Made by a program: the position numbers and the translations under genes. Shown here piece by piece: positions 58,001 to 64,000 of a DNA stretch of 64,000 nucleotides; position 1 is the first letter of the stretch; each line of letters opens with the position of its first letter. Below the pieces are notes generated by a model that was not told the DNA's origin, searched no databases, and saw only the letters and a program-made list of their open reading frames with translations. Source of the stretch: Strongylocentrotus droebachiensis (Eukaryota > Echinodermata > Echinoidea > Camarodonta > Strongylocentrotidae); NCBI GenBank assembly GCA_035222895.1, contig JAVYIG010000169.1:744001-808000 (forward strand). The letters are read 5' to 3'.

Positions 58001-58037
58001 TGCCATCCCATCTCAGCGTCCACGATGTTTCCTCCAT
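42723..58037 (-). CDS. Multi-exon gene for a transposase-derived, DUF7869-like protein with tandem N-terminal mini-exons
   Basis: I joined 18 coding exons on the minus strand: 58037-57977, 56184-56122, 55717-55652, 53629-53567, 53162-53097, 52170-52108, 51703-51638, 51150-51088, 50459-50394, 49660-49598, 48746-48648, 47636-47337, 47085-46811, 46525-46404, 45902-45509, 44814-44313, 43720-43596 and 43061-42723. All introns are GT-AG, every phase matches, and the sum is 2796 nt, giving 931 residues with no stop. Residues 21-192 are eight acidic mini-repeats. CDIC (445-448) suggests zinc binding. LIIDGMD (D505/D508), QMDNCGRENKN (D584) and GHTHEDVDQ (E623-D626) look like the acidic motifs of an RNase H-fold transposase/integrase. 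The C-terminal exon (VGSMVAVFLEEF..VHWYSGT) looks like a small beta-barrel reader domain. The family resembles metazoan proteins annotated DUF7869; that name is from memory. No terminal repeats flank it. It could be a domesticated gene or one of a multicopy family. Confidence 0.8.
43596..43720 (-). CDS. Exon 17 of the DUF7869-like gene
   Basis: 125 nt, acceptor TTTACAG|GT, donor CCT|GTAAGC. Linker-like, Gln/His/Pro-rich. Confidence 0.72.
44313..44814 (-). CDS. Exon 16, HTHEDVD-containing part
   Basis: 502 nt, opening VKIGFLMKGHTHEDVDQLFS, the most distinctive motif of the family, then a variable region ending in the acidic DDLDEWEDLLTSLESDEG. Confidence 0.8.
45245..45330. repeat. Fragment of a dispersed element in an intron
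   Basis: TTTGTCTCGCCTGCATAGCA-AAAGCGAGACATAGGCGC followed by a GGCGGGGGCGGCAGC stretch. GTCTCGC/GCGAGAC forms a small hairpin. I recall similar sequence as a widespread invertebrate repeat, from memory only. Confidence 0.4.
45509..45902 (-). CDS. Exon 15, catalytic-core-like part
   Basis: 394 nt, holding YMSLIIDGMDQK, GNHLYVDVKEY and VLYIQMDNCGRENKNQ. The spacing of the two Asp motifs (about 80 residues) suits an RNase H fold. Confidence 0.8.
46404..46525 (-). CDS. Exon 14 of the DUF7869-like gene
   Basis: 122 nt. VNRFSKCDICTTLKTQIEK carries a CxxC pair, followed by a helical Gln/Arg-rich stretch. It ends two bases into a codon, completed by the next exon. Confidence 0.78.
46811..47085 (-). 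CDS. Exon 13 of the DUF7869-like gene
   Basis: 275 nt. Encodes GLARYTTANFHRRGIQSTK, LAWLRDYANRFGEKLPT, LPSCLTRSSIYNQMKEE and FFRRWRKEMAHINIPK, ending AAAG|GTACAT in phase 0. Confidence 0.78.
47337..47636 (-). CDS. Exon 12 of the DUF7869-like gene
   Basis: 300 nt. Contains MKCCKNFCLHKVS (Cys/His-rich, possible zinc ligands), QWILQHLHEHH and PLCQRAWRLALGIKRTRMW. Donor AAA|GTAAGT; it joins as Q-N with the next exon. Confidence 0.78.
48648..48746 (-). CDS. Exon 11 of the DUF7869-like gene
   Basis: 99 nt, phase 1-1. A basic RGRKRQR stretch is followed by an acidic DTDSDSS stretch and TSYIKGR. The basic run could serve nuclear import. Confidence 0.75.
48879..49234. mobile_element. MITE with ACCCTAAAAAGAC ends and internal poly(C)
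   Basis: The left end ACCCTAAAAAGACGGGG at 48881 mirrors the right end CCCAGTCTTTTTAGGGT at 49217-49233. It includes poly(C) runs at 48910 and 49176 and TCATGACTTTTTTCCTTTGA, also present in the 53688 element, so the two belong to one family. It lies in an intron of the minus-strand gene. Confidence 0.75.
49598..49660 (-). CDS. Exon 10, acidic mini-exon
   Basis: 63 nt, phase 1-1, encodes SPDVSDVEAVAFSDIEMDAN. It has the same length, phase and acidic Ser-rich character as the B exons, so it may be an ancient member of the same exon family. Confidence 0.75.
50394..50459 (-). CDS. Mini-exon A, unit 1
   Basis: 66 nt, with WNNHE in place of WNLHE. The intron just upstream in the transcript carries the 224-bp insertion. 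Confidence 0.8.
50506..50729 (+). mobile_element. 224-bp insertion with histone-3'-end-like stem-loops
   Basis: Absent from the three sister units at the corresponding site, with ATCGGTA on both sides as an apparent target duplication. Contains AGTCCTTTTCAGGACT at 50610-50625 and again at 50656-50671 (6-bp stems, TTTC loops), a related hairpin at 50571-50586, and CAAGAAAGA 9 bases after the first TTTC stem-loop. It ends in CTCTCTCTCTC and CACACATGG. Confidence 0.7.
51088..51150 (-). CDS. Mini-exon B, unit 1
   Basis: 63 nt, phase 1-1, same protein as the other B exons. Confidence 0.8.
51638..51703 (-). CDS. Mini-exon A, unit 2
   Basis: 66 nt, identical to unit 3 A. Confidence 0.8.
52108..52170 (-). 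CDS. Mini-exon B, unit 2
   Basis: 63 nt, phase 1-1. The intron upstream of this exon in the transcript (higher coordinates) contains the 431-bp MITE at 52292. Confidence 0.8.
52288..52726. mobile_element. 431-bp MITE with 4-bp AAAT target duplication
   Basis: The element is 52292-52722. The ends GGGGCCAGTCACCACGAAAT-GAGTCCAGTGTCGC and its complement differ at one position. Sister units have the empty site (CAGAAATATATA or CAGAAAATATATA), so AAAT at both sides is a true target duplication. The superfamily is not identified. Confidence 0.9.
53097..53162 (-). CDS. Mini-exon A, unit 3
   Basis: 66 nt, identical to the unit 2 A exon, with a good polypyrimidine tract before the acceptor. Confidence 0.8.
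53567..53629 (-). CDS. Mini-exon B, unit 3
   Basis: 63 nt, phase 1-1, same protein sequence as the unit 4 B exon with silent changes near the 3' end. Confidence 0.8.
53688..55343. mobile_element. 1.65-kb insertion with AACCCT ends and poly(C), itself nested
   Basis: AACCCTTTTTAAACCG at the left mirrors CGGTTAAAATAGGGTT at the right. GTCAATTT(A/G)CCC followed by long C-runs is near both ends. It occupies a site where unit 1 reads CTCTATTGTAAATG. It belongs to the same family as the element at 48879 and contains another inverted-repeat element. Confidence 0.7.
54579..55180. mobile_element. Nested inverted-repeat element with AAAGGG ends
   Basis: TTAAAGGGAAATCCAACC at the left mirrors GGCTGGATTGCCCTTTGAA at the right. 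The interior shares GAAGGCACTTGG.AGAAAAACAG and GATCTCATATTTCA with 61263-61410, so it is one family with the 58154-61519 element. Confidence 0.7.
55652..55717 (-). CDS. Mini-exon A, unit 4
   Basis: 66 nt, same splice sites as the other A exons; one substitution gives Ile where the others have Phe (RAISEVDW). Confidence 0.8.
56122..56184 (-). CDS. Mini-exon B, unit 4
   Basis: 63 nt, acceptor AATCAG|GTGATG, donor GAAG|GTATGT. Encodes DVSSSAGERTFSEVDGNIHE in phase 1. Confidence 0.8.
56719..57234. mobile_element. TTAA-flanked MITE in intron 1
   Basis: TTAAAGGTATTACAAAGTTTTGG at 56719 mirrors CCAAAACTTTGTATTACCTTTAA ending 57234. TTAA at both edges is the target site of piggyBac- and Kolobok-type elements. 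No coding content. Confidence 0.75.
57807..57911. repeat. Fold-back hairpin in intron 1
   Basis: GTTTTCACGAAGTGACGGTAGTGA at 57818 is mirrored at 57877-57900 with one mismatch. AATTCGT arms extend it outward. The loop is about 35 bases. Confidence 0.8.
57977..58037 (-). CDS. Exon 1 (coding start) of the DUF7869-like gene
   Basis: ATG at 58037-58035 opens MEETSWTLRWDGSSSDDSDK, ending one base into a codon at donor G|GTATAA. Another ATG lies 10 bases upstream in a different frame that soon stops, so translation start is not fully certain. An acceptor-like TTTTCAG lies just upstream (about 58064-58070), so a 5' UTR exon boundary may be there. Confidence 0.65.
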
Positions 58038-58736
58038 TTTCCATGTAATTCTTGATTCTCTTCCTGAAAATAAATTATCATTAAAAAAAAATTAAAAAAG
58101 ATTTACATATCATCCATTTAAATTTGTAACATATAATGTAGCTGTAGATGATCTTAAAGGGCAAGTCCACAACAATAATAACCTACTTTCAATAGAGGCA
58201 AACAAATCTGATAAACCAATCAAACAAAATTTGAGCAAAATCAGATAACTACCGTATTAAGAAAGTTATGAATTTTTAACGACCTGAAAAACTTTGAAAA
58301 TCACAAGACAAATTGGCAACTTGCTCATGAGTCTGTGACATCATTGCCTCACTATCAACTAATTGATTTCTAATTTCCCCCTAAAAACGCCCCCCCCCCC
58401 TCAATTTTATTAGGGGCTACCGCCCCACCCCCCCCCCCAAAAAAAAAAAAAAAAAAAAAAAAATTGTATAAGTGCCCCCCAAAAATGTATAGCAAAATAC
58501 TGACTAAAGACTGCAACAAACTTTTCAGCTCTGGAGAGACCAAGAGTGCAGCGTATAGACTAATAAAAATGCATAAAATCTTCTCGCTCGGTCGCTACGC
58601 CCCCTCGCCTAATCTCCTTCAAAATGTACTAGTAAACATTGTATGAATATGCCACTTGTTGCATAATACATCGCTAATTTCGTTGTGAATGTTGTTCTTG
58701 ATTTAGTGGTATTCTTTTTTTATTTTCTCTATCTCT

Positions 58737-58898
58737 CCCCTGTTTCTCTTTCTCTCTCTCTGTCTCTCTCCTTATACATGTATCTCTCACTTTCTATCCC
58801 CTCTTTTTCCCTCATCTTTCTCGCTCTCTCTCTCTCTCACTCTCTCACTCTTATCGCCTTTCCTCTTTTTCTCCTCTTTCTCCTCTCTCCATCTTTTA

Positions 58899-58929
<31 letters not shown>

Positions 58930-58932
58930 TTT

Positions 58933-58963
<31 letters not shown>

Positions 58964-58985
58964 TTTTTTCTCTCTCTCTCTCCCT
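58737..58985. repeat. CT-rich microsatellite
   Basis: Many (CT)4-8 runs with TTTCTTTCTC interruptions. Confidence 0.9.
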
Positions 58986-59852
58986 TCATGACCCAAACAG
59001 GTAGGTGTAATACCATAATACTAACTGCTTTTTTACTACAGCCAAGTTTATGACGGCTGTGTTTATAATCCGGTCAGTACATTAATTCAAAATAAAGGGT
59101 TTCAAGGTTTCTTTATTTTTTCCAGAACATTTAATCAAATGGATATGCAATATATACAAATTCAATAACATACCGGTAATATTAACCAAAGGTACATGTA
59201 GGACAAATGATTGGTATACAATTATTCAAATAAATCATTTAAGATTGGCACAGTGGTGAAACATAGTGGAGGAGTCTATTAAAAAAGCATAGCTTGTATT
59301 TCATAGATCCCTTGAGACAAAAAAAAGTTACAAGTGCTCTGTAATAAAAATGCTTAGGCAATTCTACACCCCCCCCCCCCCATGCTACAAAACATAAAGG
59401 TTGTCTTTAAAGTAGATACACGAAGAATCAAAAGTGTTTTGAATTGATGCAAAACTCATATCATTGTGAAGGGGAAGCCTTACTGATCAAATACAACAAC
59501 TCTCGTCTTCAAAATATGTTTGGGGCCCGCAGTAATCAACTCTCAAAAATGTTAGTTTTGAGATCCAGATTTTCTGCCTTCAGCGGTCCTTTGTAGAGCG
59601 TCAATATTTGTGACGTCACAAAAGCGACCTTCATAAAAATAATAATAATAATAATTTCTGTCACTGAGGAATCCATTGATCGATCGCATATCTATGACAT
59701 CATCCGATTTATTATCGGTAACACCACTGCAATGTTTAGTCACATGATGCCTACATGTATGTTGACTGATCACTGAACAGGATTTTATTAATAAAAAATA
59801 TAATTAATAATAGCTCCATCGAATTAAACCATCCTGTTTGGAACATGGAAAT

Positions 59853-60400
59853 AAAGAGAGAGAGAGAGAGGGGGGGGGGGGGGTCAAAAAAAGAGGAATA
59901 AAAGGGAGAAAGAAAAAGACAGAGAGGAAGAGGGAAGGAGATGTAATATATATCGAATGAAAAAGAGGGAAAGAGAGAGAGAGAGAAAGGAGAGCGAGAA
60001 GCAAAGAAATGGAGAGAAACTGAGAGAGAAAAAGAGAGAAATAGGGAGAGAGAGGAAGATAGAGGAAAAAGGGGAAGGAGATGAGAGAGAGAGAGAGAGA
60101 GAGAGGGGGAGAGGGAGAGAGAGAGAGAAGTGAGAGAGAGCAAGATAGAGCGGATAGAAAGTGAGATACCACATATATAGAGAGAGAGACAGAGAGAGAG
60201 AACAGAGGAGAGATCGAGAGAGAAAGAGGGAAGGTGATGACAGAGATCGGGGAGAGAGAGGATAGAGGGAAGGAGATTAGAAAGAGAGAGAGGGAGAGAG
60301 AGATAGAGGGGGAGAGATAGAGGGGATAGAAAGTGAGAGAGAGAAAGCGAGGGAGAGAGAGAGAGAGATGTGGGAGAGAAAGATAGAGGGGATAGAAAGT
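59853..60400. repeat. GA-rich microsatellite with internal duplications
   Basis: Nearly pure purine for over 500 bp, with GAGAGAGA runs and the recurring phrase GATAGA.GGGGATAGAAAGTGAGA. A G-run starts at about 59871. Confidence 0.9.
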
Positions 60401-60433
60401 GAGTATATTATACAAATATACGAAGCTGTGAGA

Positions 60434-60563
60434 AAGAATAGTGGAAATTATTTATCTGAGGAGGGACTGGCAAAGTACTATTTTTTCCGAGGGGCGAAGC
60501 CCCCGAGGGAAAATATAGTAACTATTGCAGTCCCTCCGAAGATATATAATTTCCACTATTCTT
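60434..60563. mobile_element. Fold-back element with a GGGGCGAAGCCCC loop
   Basis: AAGAATAGTGGAAATTAT at 60434 is mirrored at 60546-60563, AGGGACTG with AGTccctt-type inner arms continues the pairing, and the tip is CCGAGGGGCGAAGCCCCCGAGG. The whole 130 bp could form one hairpin. Confidence 0.8.
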
Positions 60564-60985
60564 ACAAACTAAATGCTTGGTATATTTGTTTAATATCACT
60601 TCGTTACGATCCGAACGTTTGATTAATGATTGGCTGGATATGGTTTTTAACTTTATTCTTATGTTATCAGCGGTATTGGAGAAGTTTATAATCAGTTTGA
60701 ATTTGTCAATTTAACCTGCGCACAATTATATTAACGCGCATTTAATGAGACGCGCTAATTGCGCATTATTTTTTAGTGAACATGATGTGACGTCACAATG
60801 CTTTTCTACCTGAAAATCTCATAGAGCATGCGCAGTTCTGCCCATGAAAAAATAGTGGAAAATTTCAGAGCTCTGGCAGACATTTGTTTCATATAGTGAA
60901 ATTACATTTTATCATGTGACCACCAATTGACCAATCATGTATTTAGAAAACTCATGAATATTCATAGAAGGGATATAAATATATA

Positions 60986-61125
60986 TATAGAGAGAGAGAG
61001 AGAGAGAGGCGAGAGATAAAGGGGATAGAAAGTGAGATATAGAGAGGGAGAGAGAGAAAGAGTGAGATGGAGGGGATAGAAAGTGAGATATACATGTATA
61101 TAGAGAGAGAGAGGGAGAGAGAGAA
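60986..61125. repeat. GA-rich microsatellite
   Basis: GAGAGA runs with GATAGAAAGTGAGATA phrases like those at 59853-60400, consistent with duplication inside the same element. Confidence 0.85.
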
Positions 61126-61519
61126 GAAAAAAAGAAATAGAAATAGAATACCACTAAAGCAAGAACATATGTGACAAAATTCTAGATGAAATATGCAACA
61201 AGTCGCTAATTCACAATGAAATATGCAACCTCACATATTTTGTCGTAAATTTTGTTGTGAAACGGAGAAGGCACTTGGGAGAAAAACAGAAACTAACATT
61301 TTGAACACGACAAACACAAGACTTATCCGCATCTATGACACGATCCACAAACCAAACTGCCAATTTGAGATTCACCTAGACTTAGTGATCTCATATTTCA
61401 ATTATTTATATATTTTCTATTATTTGCTGATTTATTCCAAACTTTCGACATTCTGCTTAGTCTTAATTTTCTGCTTTCACACAAATGAAGTTTAATTAAA
61501 AGGGGTTTCAATGCCCTTT

Positions 61520-62410
61520 CCCACGATACTGCTAATCCCCCCTGCCCCAAATCCGAGCGTTCCACAAATTATAAGCCACCCTTGACAATGGACTAATCCT
61601 CCAACGTCTTTGACTAGATCGCCATGAATAGATATCCTGTCCACTGATAAGGCTTTTTCTTTTATGTATGTACATGTACATGTAGGTAGGCTGTTGTGGG
61701 ACTAGTCTATAGCTCAGACTCGATCAATCTCATTCTTTTGGGGGAAATTTGTCAGTTGAAATGAACTGACACATTGTAAGACTTAATTTAAAGGGAAAAA
61801 TACAATTTTTCAATTATAAAAATGCTTACGGTATATCGGCCTAGGCCTATACAAAAAAGTCAAAAAGCCATTAGAAGTATATTGCTGCAGACTTTTTGTT
61901 TAATAAATATAGTCTACCAAGGCAAAAAAGTCACGGCTTTATTTGTGTTAATCACACAACTTCCATCATTATTATTGTATAAATAGACCAAATGAGGAGG
62001 ATGATCTACTACTATCTAGCTCAGTCACAGAATATATTTTAACCAGGCCATGTTAACCAGTTCGTTTTTTCTTAGACTAAATAGAGTTTAGGCCTAGAGA
62101 TGCAAGAGTCTAGACCTCTAGATTATACTAGGTCTAGATTTAGGCCCCTAACTAATGTACATGTAATAACTAATATTATGAAGTCATGCAGTTGCAGACC
62201 GACATTTATATTGTATTGTATACATGATGACACCGAGGTGGCAAAGTTAGTCATGTTAATTGTTATAATAATTGTTGGAGACTAAGTTAACGATAGATCT
62301 AGGTCGATCTATACGAATAATGAACAAAGAAAGATAAGGAACTCAAGCCAAGGTAAGTAGCCCCAACACCATTTGTGTAGTCCCATAATGCCATATACAT
62401 CATGGAGTGT
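61520..62410. other. Intergenic AT-rich sequence
   Basis: Many short TCTAGA/CTAGAC words near 62080-62150. No gene. Confidence 0.4.
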
Positions 62411-62557
62411 GGCCAACTTGGACGCACTTGGACCAGCTGTAAAAACGGTCATTTTTTGCATGTTTAGGGTTAGGGTTAGGGTTAGAGTTAGGCTAAAATG
62501 ACAAAAAATGACAGTTTTTGCAGCTGGGCCGAGTTGTCCCCTGGTCCGAGTTAGCCC
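62411..62557. repeat. Inverted-repeat element with a TTAGGG-rich loop
   Basis: The left arm (GGCCAACTTGGAC..GGACCAGCTGTAAAAACGGTCATTTTTT) is mirrored on the right (AAAAAATGACAGTTTTTGCAGCTGGGCC..GTCCGAGTTAGCC). The loop has TTTAGGG(TTAGGG)2TTAGAGTTAGG at 62464-62492, like the vertebrate/echinoderm telomere repeat. Confidence 0.7.
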
Positions 62558-62973
62558 GGATCCCTTTCTGTGTACAGTGCTTGTTACTTTAGATCTACCA
62601 ATAGGGTGTCTGAACGATTTTTCAATTTTCAATTTGGGATCGTTTTTCACCATTTTTGTTTGATATTTGAATAAAAAGTGTAATCAGAATAATACATTTC
62701 AAATTTGAAGCTTCACCGATGTTTCAATCAAAAGATACAGCCCCTCCAAATGCTGGTATATTCATATCATTTTGGTCAAAATCGACGAAAAAGACGTCCA
62801 CGCAGAGTGATGTTGTTTTGCTAAATTTAGCCAAACAGCTGTATCGCGCGATATGCAAGCGTATGCATATCGTACGCAGGCTGCTAAGCCAATGAGCGAC
62901 TTGCAGCTTGAGCTACGCTGTCTCCGCGACATGTGCCATTGACTAGTATGGTTAGCGTTCGTCGCACAACACA
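62558..62973. other. Intergenic sequence
   Basis: A partial copy of the neighbouring palindrome arm (TCTCCGCGACATGTGCCATTGACTA) is at 62920-62945. No gene. Confidence 0.4.
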
Positions 62974-63065
62974 CCCGGAAGTGAATGCACGTTATAGTCA
63001 ATGGCAATATCGCGGAGATGTCTCCGCGATATTGCCATTGACTATAACGTGTATTCACTTCCGGG
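62974..63065. repeat. 92-bp near-perfect palindrome
   Basis: CCCGGAAGTGAATGCACGTT..CGCGGAGA is mirrored around a TG centre at 63019-63020 by TCTCCGCG..AACGTGTATTCACTTCCGGG. There is one mismatch plus the centre. It could extrude as a cruciform and is probably the core of a fold-back transposon. Confidence 0.92.
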
Positions 63066-64000
63066 TTCTATGCCGGGAATGGCCATCCATACTTTCCTTC
63101 ACTATAATGACGTAATTGAATTTGGGGTTTCGTTTGTACGCGGAGATGTTACGCGATGTAACCATGGTTTGGACTGAGCGGAGCGCACGCCCCCTAATTA
63201 GCTGATCCACCAAATAGCGAGAAGGGTATTTTTAAACTGTTATCAGTTGTGATCCCTGGGGGCTAGCGAAAATATAAGCACATAGAATTGTTCCTTAGGA
63301 CTGGGAGCTTATATCGATCGGGGCGTCATATCTCAAAAGTGACAAACCTCAGAGTTAGCCAGGACACAATGTTTCAATTGCTGTTTTGACCAAGATATTT
63401 TTAGAATTTCGGGGGCTACGCCCCTTTGGAAATATTGGAATTCACCTGCTCTTTCATATGACACCTCATTTATGGAATATAACCTTCAGGATCACAACAG
63501 ATAAAGGTTTGAATCTCGAATTGAAAAAAAAAAATTGACTTTTTTTTGTATGGTCGCGCAATGCACGTAGACTGCATAGGGATGCGTGCAATCTCTATGG
63601 GAAGAATTTTAGCACACAACATCGGGTGCGCGATCAGACACCCTACTACCAAGACTGAGCCAAATTTATTATAATTTTGATGACTCCAAAACCTTGCACT
63701 GTAGTCTAGACTCTAGTCTACACAACAATACTTGCATGCTACATCCTATCAACTTTTTCTGATCCATTCCACACATTTTCTTTCACAATGCAATCGCATG
63801 ACCAGAACTCAACTTTATCTTTAGTTTTAGAACCTACCTCTCAATCATCAATGTCAAGCTCTGCAGCAGACGCTCGTCTTATCCCGTCGACTGCTCATCA
63901 ACACGTCAGCTCAGCTCAGCTCAGTCTGCTTGTATCGACTCTCGATCTGGTCTACTCTACTCTTTAGGCTGGTCTAGATCTAGACCCTGTCCCTAACTCT
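63066..64000. other. Intergenic sequence
   Basis: Includes a GGGGGCTACGCCCC hairpin near 63410-63424 and a segment at 63659-63697 resembling 29408-29448. No gene recognised to the end of the window. Confidence 0.4.

Larger units (their letters stand above)
58154..61519. mobile_element. Large inverted-repeat element filled with CT/GA microsatellites
   Basis: The left terminus TTAAAGGGCAAGTCCAC and right terminus TTTCAATGCCCTTT are inverted. Inner arms also match: 58635-58800 (TTGTTGCATAATACATCGCT, GTTCTTGATTTAGTGGTATTC) is mirrored at 61130-61230 (GAATACCACTAAAGCAAGAAC). The interior holds long CT then GA tracts and a small fold-back. Frames of 100-200 codons here are Ser/Leu or Arg/Glu low-complexity artefacts. 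Confidence 0.6.

Noticed and set aside
59804-60415. 203-codon minus-strand frame rich in Ser/Leu/Phe
   Set aside because: It is the translation of a GA/CT microsatellite; no domain or splice support. The same applies to frames at 58685-59053, 58787-58996 and 60912-61154.
62464-62492. TTAGGG repeats considered as a chromosome end
   Set aside because: Only about four units, internal to the window and enclosed by inverted arms.
1-64000. tRNA, rRNA or snRNA genes
   Set aside because: I looked for B-box-like GGTTCGANNCC and other hallmark words and found none convincing; a covariance-model scan (tRNAscan-SE, Infernal) would settle it.

Overview
This looks like nuclear DNA from a marine invertebrate deuterostome, most likely an echinoderm such as a sea urchin. 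The sequence shows AT-rich DNA, long poly(C)/poly(G) runs, abundant ACATGTA-type words, many short palindromic transposons, CR1-type and Tx1/L1-type LINEs, Harbinger and pogo DNA transposons, and a real intron-containing gene with canonical splice sites. There are no bacterial operons, ribosome binding sites or CRISPR arrays. The species assignment is inference.

Layout. 1-29.7 kb is essentially a repeat landscape. It holds a tandem duplication (312-920); three 112-bp TA-flanked palindromic MITEs (2268, 15225 and 21571); a dispersed repeat of about 1 kb in two diverged copies (3988 and 15385); three GGGGCGGAGCCCC-type repeat blocks (5190, 12664 and 25095); and a Harbinger element with a dead transposase (7181-8842). 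It also holds a minisatellite-bearing element (12849-14510), a TA-flanked element carrying exon-like fragments and a large hairpin (23251-24541), and a TAA-flanked GC-palindromic element (26013-26737).

29.7-40.0 kb is a nested transposon stack. An old Tx1/L1-like LINE (ORF1 at 33232, endonuclease at 38421, 3' end near 40030) is interrupted by a nearly full-length CR1-superclade LINE on the minus strand. The ORF of that LINE (34037-37558, 1173 codons) is completely open and carries a 2A-like GDVHPNPGP motif near its N-terminus. A 3.46-kb pogo-like element (29742-33205) with a degenerate transposase lies immediately upstream, perhaps in the 5' region of the old LINE. A 28-bp minisatellite of about 37 units follows at 40343-41378.

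42.7-58.0 kb on the minus strand holds the one convincing host-type gene. I assembled 18 coding exons whose splice sites and phases all agree: 2796 nt in total, a 931-residue open protein. The core looks like a transposase-derived RNase H-fold protein. Its acidic N-terminus is encoded by eight tandem mini-exons that alternate 63 and 66 nt. All are phase 1 on both sides, so any subset could be skipped without a frameshift. They arose by tandem duplication of a two-exon unit of about 1.03 kb. Later insertions mark individual copies: a 431-bp MITE with 4-bp target duplications, a 224-bp insert with histone-3'-end-like stem-loops, and a 1.65-kb nested element.

58.1-64 kb is repeats again: long CT/GA microsatellites inside an inverted-repeat element, a fold-back element, a hairpin with a telomere-like TTAGGG loop, and a 92-bp near-perfect palindrome.
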